Shown here: piece by piece, positions 23,201 through 37,000 of the stretch | Layout of the letters: every line of letters starts with the position of its first letter | How positions within the stretch are numbered: the first letter of the stretch is position 1 | NCBI RefSeq assembly: GCF_011397635.1 | Contig: NC_064756.1 | Span: 33,098,996-33,162,995 of the forward strand | DNA from: Epinephelus fuscoguttatus | Lineage: Eukaryota; Chordata; Actinopteri; Perciformes; Serranidae | Length of the DNA: 64,000 nt | Reading direction: 5' to 3' | The notes under the pieces: model-generated | Told to the model about the DNA's origin: nothing | Seen by the model: only the letters and a program-made list of their open reading frames with translations | Database searches by the model: none | Position numbers and translations under genes: made by a program

Positions 23201-26200
23201 CCTCACACTGAAATCATGTAGCAGACAGTAACAGAGTCTCGTCTGGATGAGGGATGGCAAGACATGTTTGCCTTCAGCTTTTTAGTTTTGGTTGGCATTT
23301 TACTGTAATGTCAGCCAAATTGTTTAAGTTATGTAAATATAACTGTAACCGTCATCTTGATTTCATATTTTTCGATTTGCCTAACATTCATGGCAGCTAT
23401 AGGAGACTGTGATCCTGAAGTTTAACTGTAAGATAAATAAGCTGAGTAACCAGGAAAATTGAAACCAATGCTAGGCAATGGTGATAAATATGTCCTTAAA
23501 AAATTGATATGTTTTAATAGTTGTTTATGAGAGAGGTCTTGTTTACTGTTGTATTTTTTGAGGCTGTAGTTTGTAATGTTGCACTGGATTGCATTGCAGT
23601 GTTTAGCAATGTCTACTATCTCCTAAAGGGTTTTCATTTTTCACCTTCTTGCTCTCATTGACAGAGCTCTGCACACTTTCACAGAATTATAAAAATGGTT
23701 TGTTTTTTGCCCCTTTATATATTTTTTTTAATCTCATTTTCTCCACTCTTAAAAAGTCCAAAGTATGTTTAATCCATCTGGTAAAGCCAGGTGGTGAATG
23801 TTGCCTCCAGAAGATGAGAATGAGTCTTAAAGCAATTAAGGAGGTGAATCCGATAACTGCATGAGCTGCTTTTAGGTGGGCTTGTGGAGTAAATCCAAAT
23901 AGGGCACAATATCTTTATAAAGCATGATTAAGTGTTTAGAATAACACACCAAAAAGGTTAGTGCAAGATGAGATCATGTGTGTAGCATGTTAGTTGGCAT
24001 GAGTAGTCTACACCAGAATCCATTTAGATTAAACATATGCTATTTAAGTGGATCCTAACCTGGTATTTACATGTGTCTTGGTTGATCCGATCACAGATGG
24101 ACAGCTCTAAGTCTGTCTGTTCACACCTGGCATGAGAAAGTGTCTCTACAGGCATCTCGAGTGACCACTTGTGATCGGCTCTCACTTGCCCGCTCTATAT
24201 GCCAATAAATATGTACATCATTTCCATTTGCAAAGTGTTTTTGTTTTTAACTAGTGGCAGGAAATTAAGAAGAAGAAAAAGTAGTGCACTTCCTGTGAAG
24301 AAGTAGTTTGCACAAACCTTTGCATGCAAGCATAATCAAAACAATTCAGATGCAGTCTATACCATGGCAAGTTCTAGGCTAACTAAATTGCCCAAGATGT
24401 TTGACAAACTAGTAGTTAGAGAAGTTCTGATACCATTTATTCCTTCTAGATACCGGTTTCGGTTTCTGACCTGGCGTATTGGCTGATACCAAGTATCGAT
24501 CCGATACCATTGCTACTAACGCTGTACAGATGCAAAAGGATTGCTGTCATTGTTGTATGACCTACAGAGAATGATCACTGTAAAACTTTTTTATTATTAT
24601 TATTTATTTTGAGATTTTGCTAATGACCAGCATTACACTTTTTACTGGAAATCAGTTCTTCTTCGCTGCTCTAAAACAGTAGTTGCCAGGGGCTGCCCAG
24701 TGCAATATAACAAGTCTAGTTTATCAGTAAATTGTGTGGTGTACTATTGGTTCATAGACTTGAGGACTCGCCAATACCCGATCAAACATTTTAGGCAGGA
24801 TTGGAGGCATTTCCGCTACCGGTACTAACTATACTCATAATCAAACAGCACTGTTGGCGTACAAATGAATACTTCTGTGTATGCAGAGGACGTCAGCTGA
24901 GTAGGCGGTCCTTCAGTGAGGCCCCGGATACATTTGTGTAAAAACTACTGAATGAATGTGGCCATATGCAGACCAGACCACCTCTGAATGTAGTCTGAGC
25001 GATCAGATCTCAAGATGCATTGAGGATGCGTTTGGTGAATTTACTTAGAGCTATCTGCTTGAGATCCGATCACCCAAGACCCATGTAAATACCAAGTGTA
25101 AACAGGGCCAAACTTGCATCATATCAGACTATATCTGGCTCAAGGCAGAGAGATGTGTATGATGAAATGCTGCCTCTCATTGATCACTAATCAATGAATT
25201 ATCTAACTCCTCTCCTTAAATTTCCCACTGTATCAGTCTCTCCAAAGAATGAGAAATATTACTGCATGCTAAACTGCATTCTGTAATATGAGTTAAATAA
25301 GATTATCAGCAATCAACAATATTTTTCTGTTCTTGATGTTTTAGATACCTCAGAAACAATTAATCTTGCACTATATGTACATAGTCAGAATGAATGGTTT
25401 CCTGTAATAGGACCCCTTTAAATGTATTTGGGCTGACTGGTTCTTTTTGAATTGATGGTCATTAAGCACGTAAAGGCTCATTCTCCTTCCTTTCTGCTTA
25501 CAGAGAAAAACTGTGATGCTGCATTCTTTTCATAGCTGTTAGTGAGAAAGTGGGGTTATTATGTGTGCGAATGCATGATAACAAGAGGGAGAAAGAGAGT
25601 GAAGAGAACATTCCTTTCTCACTCCCACTCTCCACCACCACACCCCCATTGCTACTCACTGCCACCCCACCCCCAGTTTCCTTCCTGTGCTTTTTTTAGA
25701 GTCTATTGGATGTTTTTCCTACATCCGGCAACAAAGCCAGCCTTTTCATGCCATAACCTAATGGCATGGTGTTCTGCGGTTCAGCAACACATAGGCACGG
25801 TCAAATGTGATAAATTAATCGAAGCACACTCTTTTCTAACTTCATGCCCTTGTTCACTTCACTAGACAGATGGCTTAGGTAGTCTGTTTGGGTGGAGTGT
25901 GTCCTTGAAGAACAGAAATAGTTTCTATCATGTACTGAACATGTAGAACATTTTCTGTAAACAGAGTCCTGTAACAGTGTAAGATACTCGCTGATACTGA
26001 CTTTTGTATTGGTTGTTAATACCTTGAACATCAGTGTCAGGACTACATAAGAATTTAAGATAGCAGGCCCCTTGGTTTAATGTGAATTAATATGTTTTAG
26101 ATTAGTTCTCAGAGAAATTACACAAGATCAGAGCATATGGAATCTTGATTTTATATGTAGTATGTAAGTAAGAAAATCAAAGTATGTACACACAAATGCT

Positions 26201-29200
26201 GATGGGAGCTGTAAGAGAACAGTGCTATTGGTTGTGGTCTGGACATAATATACCAAATTTTTTATCCTTTTTTGTAATTTTAGATGTTAACCCTTCATGG
26301 ACTGACTGATAGCTCACCAATTTTTTGCATGTAGCAGGCTGCAGATTCTCTTCAAGGGGGAGTGCTTAGTAAAGAAAGGGATTGTAAATATAAAACCCTA
26401 ATGGTTTGAATAATAATAATAACAACTGACCTACTTTGTAGTTTGACGTGTCCTTTCAACAGTGTTACAAACTGTTTTTATAATGGTCCTCTTCAGGGAA
26501 ATTTATTTTTTCGGCCACATGGGATTTTTGTGTTGCAGAGCCACAGTCAGTCAATGGGACAAATTTGCAGGGGAAAGTGGAAGTACCTTATCTAGCTCTC
26601 ATTCATAATGTTGCCTAGTTTGGGAACCAGACGAATCTGCAAGTCTATGTTTTATTTGCTTTGGCCGACGCACCTGTTCCCCTCCTGTACAGACAGATTT
26701 CCAATCACAGCTGTTTATGTACTGGAGGCGGATTGATGATGACTGACAACTTGCAGAGACTTTGCACTTTAAGTAAAATACCTGATGACGTCATTTTTGG
26801 CAGGGACACTAACATTAACCTAGCGTAGTAAAGAGGAGGGGCAATATGGAGATATTATATTGTTATCAAGATTGAGACTATATATCGTCTGGCTGCATTG
26901 CAGTAAAGTGATGTAAAAGTATCAACTTAACAGCCCTCTCTGTTTGTTTTAAGACCTGCCTCAACCCACTTAGTACTTATATGCACCTTATTGATGATTA
27001 CTGATCAAAAATCTAAGTGTTAATATTTTCTGAAAAAACAATTAAACGACAACAAAAAAACCAATAGTCATCCCTACAACTTTGTCGCATCAGAGAGGGT
27101 CAGAAATATTGTTTGTTTGATTCTGTCTCCCAGTCCTAGCGTTGATGAGGCGCTTTCGAGGAGATTTAAAAATATCATGATATGTATCGTGTATCGAGAT
27201 ATAGCCCTACTATTGTGATTGTCATTTTCAGGACATATATACCAGCTAATGGATGCTACACCATCACATCTCATTTCTACACACTGTAGTCTGCTTACAT
27301 TTGTCCACTGCTCAGCGCTACATCACGTTTCGTTGCTCTGATTGGCTGTAAGTCTATCCAATTACGTCCAGAGGCATTTCGATCTACAGCTGTTGATAAT
27401 GCTCCTTGGAAATCAAAAGTGTACTGAGACGTTACAGACTAATTTGCATTTGTGAATTGATTTAGCAATCTCAGGCTAGATGTTGCCTCCTACAGGCAAA
27501 CAGCTTTGTTACAATTTTAACACATGCACCACCTAGAGGTGAGTGTTGGAGCTGCAGTTTTTTTTTCCATCTTGCTGATATTGTTCCATTGATTTGACTC
27601 AAAGTGCTAGATCTGCAAGTCTGAAACGGATCTTAAGGCACTGCCATTTGAAAATAAGCTTGGTATCATGTGCTTATATCATTGTCAACATTTGTCCATA
27701 TGAAAGTAAAATCACCTGGGATACAGTATTTGTTTTCCATATATATTTTTTTTACTATTTCTTAATATATTTGAACAAGTAATCCTTAAATCAACACTTA
27801 AATTGACCACTGACCTGCACAATACACAGTAGATTAGTATTTGTAGCCTAATGCTCTCTTCAAGTCAGCACATTACACTAGAACAACTTCACAAAGCACT
27901 GCCTAAAATACTGACACTTGTGTTTATCAGGGTTTGTCCTCATTGTCATTCCCAGTGAATTAATTCCCTTGGTAAGAGGGAATTTTCCCCTCTATTATGC
28001 TGCCTTGGCTGAGTTTGAATCACCAAGCTCATCTGTTTTGCCTGAAGTAGTCAAAGCGAGGGAAAAAAACAGCTGTCTAGTCAGTGAAGGGACGCCTTGC
28101 CAGTTGAGCTGTGAAATCCACACAAGCAAGCAGGATAATCTCTTCCACGTAGACCAAATATCATATCCTGGGATGGAAATGCAGATAGTTCCATGTACAA
28201 ACCTTGACCTTACAGGGTGTAATTGAATGTGACAGCAGCATAATGTATAACGTGATGTCCCAAAACACTCATCACATTGACACTGAAGGCAAATGTTGCT
28301 CTTTGTCTGAATCACATTTCTACCAACAGCATACGAAGTTAACCTCATACAATGGTGCACTCGAACTTCATTAATACAAGTTTACTTGTTAATGTACAAA
28401 ATGTTCAGATTTGCTCAGCTTCCAGTAACAGCACTATGCTAGCTGGAGAACCTGTACACTGGAAGTGAGAGATTGATTAACTTCTATTTCCACTTCCCAA
28501 TCCAATTTCTCCAACTTGTACCATCACTGCAATCTGCCAGTTTATCTTTCATATGACATCCTCTGTCCGGTCAGGTTATTGTTGTTCCATAGCCCGTTGC
28601 TACAGACTGGGCCGAGGGAGCATGGCCTGATTCTGTGCTTCCTCCTTTAGCAGATGCTCTGACGATAGCCACATGGCTGTGAGTCCCTCGTCTGAGCAGT
28701 TTTCTTTGAGGGTTCACTGTCCATTAAGATGTGTATCACCAAGCATAGACAAGATACTTAAACATTTATTACCAGTCCACTAATGCCTACCTTACACGAG
28801 ATGACTTTGACACCCTCTAACATCAAAGGACAGCACGCTATAAGATTGTGGGTCACTCTTTTCAACACTACAACTAGATTCCTTGTGAGATCACTTCCCA
28901 TCCTGCTTTTGGTGGAAAACATTATGCCAAACGCCCTTTAAGAAATATGACATATTAACAAGTCTTTACATATCCACAAAAGCACATAACCCTACAGACA
29001 TATGATAAAAGGCATCATATGCCGACGGTATTCTTGTCAATTCGGCATCAGTACAATTCATACAGATTTTATTTGCTTACAAACCTAATATTTTGGATTC
29101 TGACACCTCAACTCACTACCAGCCTCTGCTGGTTAGCTGTGCTATTATAGTGGGAGGAGACATTGGGCCTGAGAAGTGAACTGTTTCAAAAATTAAGATT

Positions 29201-32200
29201 TCTTGATAAAAGAAGTGCCGGTTGGTGGATCAGATACACACCAAATTTAACACTTTCTCTTGTTTACCCCACAACTCCACCAGTGTCTCATCCTTTTTCA
29301 CAGTCTAAGACAAGCGAAACTTGTTCATGTTCTTCTGTCTCCCAGCAGTCCCCTCCATGTGTACTGTCTGTCCAATTTGCTGCTTTCTGTTTGGTGCTGG
29401 AGAGAGGTCAGCTATTGGTTGTTGACAATGTTTACATAATTGGACTTCGGTGTTTGCAAAAGCCAAGAACTTATGAAAATATTGAATATGTTTGACTTTG
29501 TTGAAACGTCAAGACGAGGAGAAGATGGACTTAAGACAGTTCAGACTGTTTTAGATAAGTCAGTAGTAGTGTATGTTGTAGTGGGATTAGGACTTGGCCT
29601 TTAAACCACTGACAAAATGTTCACCATCACAAACAGTTCATCTATTCCCAAGCAACGGACTACATGTTTACTTGTCCAGATGCCTCTGTAGGTACAGAGA
29701 ACCTTTTTTTTTATTTTAATTGCTATGGACTATTTTTGGCTGAGATAGCATGCTTAGGAGATCATTTCTTTCCATGAGTGTCTTTATCAGCACAAATCCT
29801 CTTAATCGTGTTGAAATCGCAACGGTTGCTTAGTGTTTCCCTAAACTTTGAATGAATGGCAGTGATCACATCATGGGAAAGTTTTTTTTTCCCACTTGGA
29901 CAGATTACCTGAGAGCGCACTTTGTCTCTCTCTCACCAGCTGCAACATGTAAAAAGACCTAAAGCGTTGATTCACAAGGCCCACTTAGAGACACACAAGA
30001 GCTGTCTGCGTGCACAAACTTGCTCAGAGACATAGGCGCTGCTGCAACCTTGAACTCTCCCTGCCACTGTGAGAGCCACTGCCTTCCCAGATATTGGTGA
30101 GCTCAGTACCTGCAGGGCTCTATGGGAAGGCAATTTGGGCAACCCTTGGAATGAAATGTCTTTTTTTTTTTTTTTTAATTCTACATGTGCGGGATAATAC
30201 TAATTTTACTTTTTACATGACAGCTGCCCATGTTAGCCTACATTTAAAGATTGGGGGCTGCAATAGGTAGAGAGGGTGTTCTTTGCCCTTAAATGAAATG
30301 CTGAAATGCTGCTCAGATGGTATCAAAGAAAGTGACAGATCAAAACTTAAAGCTGAATGAATCATTTTTTGGCAACCAGGGGCAGAGCTGACACAGTCTT
30401 GACACCATATCACCCTACAACCATATACATGCTGTTAAAACAATAGCATTCATTTGAAGTCATGTTCCTTGCCACCTGACAAATTGAAGTTCAATATTCA
30501 CTCTCAGTTTTGGTCTCCACCTCCTAAAAAATAAATAAAATCTGGCTCTTAAGCTGCAAGATGTTGCACTTTTTCACTAGCTTGTCAACTCTGGCTGATG
30601 TTTGGTGCTGGGAATGTAGCGTGCAGTGTGTTTACCAGCAGTTACCTGCTGCAGGAAATGGTTGATGAGATCAGAGAGATAGAACCAAACAGTAAATGTG
30701 CTGTACATGTGATAAAAGAGGCTAAAATGCTGTGCTGTAGAGCTGGATGATAATTCTCTATGGGTTTTGTCACTAAGGGCAAGTTCTGTCACATTGTTGG
30801 AGTTCACTTGAGTAATAGAACTGTAAGAAGGATATAAAATCTCTCTCCTGGGTTTCTTTTTAATGTTGTGGTAGTCAGCCTTAATCCAAGGACTTTTCAC
30901 AGGTCTCAACAGTGAGAAAATTAGTTATTTTTCAGGCCACAGCTTTCTGGAATTAAGGCCAACAGTTTTAAATTCAAGTGACTTGTTTGTTTTTCATGGA
31001 TGATGGTAACTAACTAATATCTAAGATATATCAGTATCATGTGATGTTTTGTTTTTGTCCTTCTGGGAAATGTCAGGCTGATGATACATTTTTAGAGGTC
31101 ACATTTTTTCTGCACCATGATCCCCAATGCTCCCCCCACCACACACACTTTTTCCTTGGTTGGAGCCTGTGAGAGCTCTGCAGTGTTTTCTGTGTCCGTC
31201 TCTGCCAGCACCGGTCTACACAGACCTTATTTGGAATGTCAGTACTGATAGGAGTGGGAGTCAAACAAAGCTTCCCACTCATTTATTTTTTCTTCTTACT
31301 TTCGAGCTGCAGCAGTCCCTTTTCAAACCGAACCAGCGGAGGATTGTTTCAGAGCATGAGCGCAGATTAGTGTGACTGCTCGCCTGTCTAATGCATGTGT
31401 GTGTAATTTAAGTGAAAGCTGAGAGAGACGACAAAACTCAACAAGTATAGCCTTTTCAACTAGTGGATTTTTCCAAGCTTTCTCCATTGGAGCGGTTTAA
31501 AACACTAAATGTGTTTCCCCTCTCTAAAAGCGTTAGGCTTATCAAGACCTGGCTGAGTGAAGCAGCATTAGCACAGCATTAACCACTCAGCCCAGGTTTC
31601 CCACGGGATATAAAATGGATCCTTGTTTCACTGAGAAATCGCCACAGCAACGCTGCTAAAGAGCACTTTGCTGCAATCACATCAGATATTGACGAATATT
31701 GTTTCCTGATTTGGAACTGCAGTCACTGTGCTCGAAAGGGAGCATCAAGGAATTCATAAATCAAGTAGCTGAGTGATGAAACATAAACAGCTCACAAGTC
31801 CCAAATATGGTAGAATTAAAGATGATCTCATCAATAGTTGCTGCAGATCCCAAGTCATGCTCACTAGTGGGATGCCTCGCATTGAAGCAAGATAATGGTT
31901 TTCTTTTGAGTGTCCAGAGACATGACTGGAATGGCTCAGGACTATGTTGCTCAACTCAGCAGTGGCACTGTTGGCTCTCACCGTGCTGCAGCTGCATGCT
32001 GAAGAGCAGCCAGATGTTTGAGATGGTGAAATGAGCCTAGCGAGCAGGAAACGGCTCTGCATGCCATAGGAATCGTCTTTGAAAACAGGAAGGGAACTTG
32101 TTCCCTGCTTATGGGCCTTTTCCTGTGGCATGACCGGAGGCAGGCCTTGTGTTTGACGGTTGCTGGGAAAAAGGTACTTGTGGTTGTATGCCAGTGGCCT

Positions 32201-33412
32201 TTTAAGGCCACAAACATTCTCGGAGAGCTTTAAACCTGTTTGACAAGGGTTTTCAGAGAGGCTGAAATTGTAAGATTGTCTGCTGTCTTACGGGGCCTCA
32301 TTTTTACATGCTAGTTTCACCTCTGCAGTCATTACATTTTTGTGTACTGTGATAGGAAGCTTAATGTGTTAATCAATGTCAAATAACTCCAGGCTGCTTA
32401 AAGACCTGTGTTTTGGTGCTGTTATATCCTCCTCTAATGTAATAAATAACTAATCCTAACATCCAGGATTGTTAACTTTCTCTTTTTCTCCTGCTCACAG
32501 TGACCTCTGGTGTCAGCAGGGATTGATCATTTCTCATTCTGAAGCCTTAGCTTTTAAAAATCCTTTAATGTTCTGATTCATGTTAACCTTCCCACACCCT
32601 CCAGCAGTTTCCCAGCCTGAAAATAGTTCCTTACCTCCTGCCTCTCACACTTACGCAGACGCAGTGCACATACAGTGTACAAATTTAAATAAACATGTCA
32701 TCATGGTAGATACATCATGTCCTGTCATTTTTGGCACACAGCATGCAGCATTTAAGATGTGGATAGGAATACTGAGAGCTGATCGAGGGTGTTTCCAGCT
32801 CATAGGGTGTTGGACCAATGAGAATTTAAGCCTGTGTTACCACTAAATTAAACCCTTTGTGCTACAATAGCAGCTTAGCCTATATGCAGTTGGAAGGCAA
32901 GAGCTGTATGGTTATCTGTGACTTGCTCTGGGCTTGTTAAATGGTGGGACATCTTCCTGCCCATCGCCTTTCTCTTTCTTACAGTGACCAAGTGAAGACA
33001 TGGGTGGCAGGAAACATGATGCTGTGGCCAAAGATCAGGATGTTTCCCTTAAACCTGGAAATTATTTTCCAGCGTGTTGTGAACAGTGAATTCGAACACA
33101 TCCTGTAGTTTCCCCGCTTTAAATCATTTATCAAAGGGGTCCCTTCTACTCTGGAAGCTACAGTGATGTGTGCTGCATGGGATTGCTCCTGAGTCCGGGG
33201 AGCCCTCAGTCCTCCTCAGTAAATGTCTCTGCGGTTAAGAATGACATGTAGATGAGAGGCGACAGCAGTGTCAGGAGCTCTGTGAGCCACATGGCCATGG
33301 GTGATGTGATGTGACGGCTTGTCACTGTGATGTTGGTGACCTGTGGTATGTCTGCAGTGGCGTGGCCTAGCTGGTGCTGCGGCGATGCCTTGACAGAATC
33401 TGCCTACCCCCT

Positions 33413-33451
<39 letters not shown>

Positions 33452-34016
33452 ACCCCAAATATTCTCCCAGGATCATTTCACTGCTATTCTGCCATCCTGG
33501 GAATCTGGGGAACCACAACTCTTGAACATTTTGTAACAGGAGTAGATACTCAATGAATACTATGAATAACTGGCTGTTCAAACTTACAGTCCAGATCAAC
33601 AATAATTAGAGTTTAAGATCATTTAAAGGGATGCAATAAATTTGTATTAAAAAAACAGCTTAACTAATGACCCAAACTATCTGAGAGAAGCTTTACATAC
33701 CTTGTCTGCTCACTCTTATCATTCTAATGGGTGTGCAGTGACCGGTGACTGCGCAGATACCAGCATTGCTTGTTACTTTTTTTTAAGGGGCCCCACATAT
33801 TTTCTGCCGGGGTCCGTGCATATTTTCGGAGCTGCTTCCTCATGCCTCCTTTAGCTCCAGGGATATCACATTAAACTCATCTGCTTGATTCTGAACAAAA
33901 GGCATGCCAAAGCAAGAACTGATTGGAATGCTGGCTTTTAATCTGTGCATGTGGATAATGGAGAGCCGATATTTGAATGGGAAGTGTCTCCAACAGGATT
34001 TTTGTGTGTGTGTGTG

Positions 34017-34071
<55 letters not shown>

Positions 34072-37000
34072 AAGCTGCCTTTTATTAAAATAGCAAGTTT
34101 CTCCATGGAATGTTGGAGCTGAGCTACATTAACTGTTAAAAAAATCTGCCTTCAGTAAACATAATGGATGATTTCTCTTCAAAGGAGCTCTTATCATCTC
34201 TTCCCATTTCCCAGAGGCTGCCACAAAGCTGCCTCTTTTTTTTTTCCTGCTGCTGCTGCTCATCCTTCTCTCCTGCCTGCTCTCTGGAGGGCAGCCTCAA
34301 TCTAATACAACTGTGTCAGGAAGTGTGGGGATGCAAAGTGCTGATGAGCCAAAAGTAGCCCACCTCTGCAGTGTGCTGCTTCGTCCCAACACGCGCCAGC
34401 CTGATTAGGGAAGCACACCATGAACCTATACTCACATCCCTGTACAACCTTATGGCACATGCCCTATAGAAACAGATTACATATGTTCCTTTTGTTCTGG
34501 AAATGATGCTGATTTCTATTCCAACTGTTTTATCATTTACCATGTGTAAAAAAGGATCAAGCCTACCAATGTCAGCCATGAAATTATCCTCAAAAGAGTA
34601 CCAAAAATTGTTTTAATTTAATACTAAAAGTAGCTGCTAAGATTTTCAAAAGGGAGCTATCTAATTTGCCTGCTAAACCTCGCCTCAGTGCATATCTAGT
34701 GTATAATTTCCTCCTGGATTGTCATAAAACACACCTTATATATGCTTATGTGGCATATTTTGTAGATATAAGTTCAGTTATAATTGCTTGTTTCTGCCTC
34801 AGTGCACCCCTTGGAGTTATAAAATTTCCTTTACTCTTCGTGCTATGCAAATCTTGTCTTTAAATTAGATCTATACAAGGCTTAAAGCCCCAAAAACTTA
34901 AAGTTTAGCTGAAACTTAAACTGTCAGTATTGTGTCAGTATTTCCTCCTGTTAGTAGCACCTAATTGTGGTTATCCTGTAACATTTTTGTTTTATAGTAA
35001 AAAATACATTGTGCACACCTTGCTGTTACCTGAAATGTGCTGACTGAAAATAACTTGGTAACAAACAAGGATTAAGAAAAGAAAACAGGTTACAGGAAAG
35101 ATGGAGCAGAATGTGACAGCCCCCCGACCTGATTTGACTGTACATAATGTAGTTATCACAGCAGTCTCAGCTTCAGCTTCCTTACCTTCCCTTTAATAAT
35201 TAAACTTTTCAAGTTATCCAGGATGTTTTATTCTATTGCTCTGTATATAGTATAATGGCTTACTGCTTTAGACAGCTAGTAGAAACCCCATAATTAAACT
35301 GAGCCGTTGACACTTTCTCAGCATTCTGCAAGCAGATAGCAGAAATTTTGTATGACAGCTGATCATTGGCACTGGTCTGAGGGCTCTTGTTTCTTATCTG
35401 GCAATAAACGAGCTGAAATCCCCCCTTGCAACAGTATGCAACCTGCAGAACCGCATAAATATTATGTCTCCCTAGGAACACAATAGTCGTATTTATTCCT
35501 TTATTTTGGGACTGTTTTTTCCATGTCAAGTGCCGAGAGGAAGGTTTTCTAACTCTCGCAGGAACGGATTGCAACATGTTTCAGGGCTCTGGTGAATAGA
35601 TTAAAGGCTGGCGAGCTCGATCTTTTGTTGAACCACATTCTCATACTCAAACACAGACACAAAACCTTTGAACGCGCTCAAACCTATACCCTTCAAGCAT
35701 TCACGGCACTGAGGGCCGAGCCACTGGACTGACAGATGGTACCAGGAGGCCTGGTGTTGCGTCCTCATGATGGCTCACCCGGAGCCCCATCCACAGTGCT
35801 CAGCATCACCACACCGCTCAGCTTGACACACGGGCAACCAGCCCTCTAGCTCCCAGGAAAAGATAGCCTCTGTTGACATGACCAAGGTCATGTTCCTCGC
35901 TGCCACAGTCAAAGGGCATCAATAAGCAGCATCACAAAGGTTATGTTCAAGAAAGAAATCCATTTTTGATTCACTTATTGAAATTATTTTCTGGGTATTG
36001 TTTGTCCAGGAGTTCAAAGAAAACACATAGTATGGATGTATTCCACAAAAAATGCAATCTTGTTAAAGCTAAAATCTTGAAAACATTGTGTATATCGTCA
36101 ACATATCCTCATACGCAAATTAGTGCCAATACCAGTTAGGTTAGGTCTAGGAAAAGTGATTGGATGTCCTCATGCTTTGTACTTAACATAAGGGTACGTT
36201 AGGTTTAGGAAAAGAATCATGGTTAGGTGTTGTCAGGTTAAATAGTTAAAGTAAAGGTTGGTTAATTCAAGGAGAGTGAAGTTACATAGGTTAGGTTTAA
36301 GAATGTAGGTTAGGGTTAGGAAAAGAATCATGGTTGGGCGTCTTCACGTTATGTTCTTAACGTTAAGTTATGTGCTTAATTTAAAGTTACATAGTTTAGG
36401 TTCAGGAAAGTAAAGATGGGTTAAGTCAACTTAAAGTTACATAGGTTAGGTTTAAGAATGTTTGGATGGGTGAGGTTTAGGAGAACAATCATGATGGGGT
36501 AAAGTTTTGCATGCTGGGTTTAAGAAAGTAAAGATGGGTTTGGTTTAGGAAAAGAATTATGGTTAGGTGTCATCACATTACATACTTAAATTAAAGTTAG
36601 GTAGGTTAGGTTAAAGCCTCAGTGTGTAAAAATGGTGAGTAACAGTGACATCAGCGGTCACGTTCTAGATTGCAGCGCTCACTCACTTACCCCTCCCATC
36701 AGGTAAGTGACGGTGGCCTCGTAGGACAAAAAGCCTTGCGCAGACAGCAGAGTTTTTCAAGTTTTTCAGGAGTATCTAGTGACAAGGTGAATATTTATTT
36801 AGGAATATAAACCATGTTACGGTATGTTGTAGCTTACCAGTGAGATATAGGTTATCTGTGAGATATAACTTTATCTTAGGAGTGTTTTATCTCTAATTGT
36901 TTTGGTAACACGAGCAAACATTAGCACAGTAATGCTAAAATAACACGTTTTATGTGATAGTCACGGCACAGTGCGGCAAATATAGGTTGGTACGATTATA

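Noticed and set aside
27918..28360. Frames of 102 and 121 codons on opposite strands
   Set aside because: The translations show no recognisable family and the region reads as ordinary intron sequence.
31754..32131. Minus-strand frame of 125 codons starting with ATG in maml2 intron 1
   Set aside because: No recognisable homology or domain and no supporting promoter or splice context; a frame of this length is expected by chance in 64 kb.
33840..34122. Frames encoding His-Thr or Cys-Val repeats
   Set aside because: They are translations of CA/GT microsatellites.
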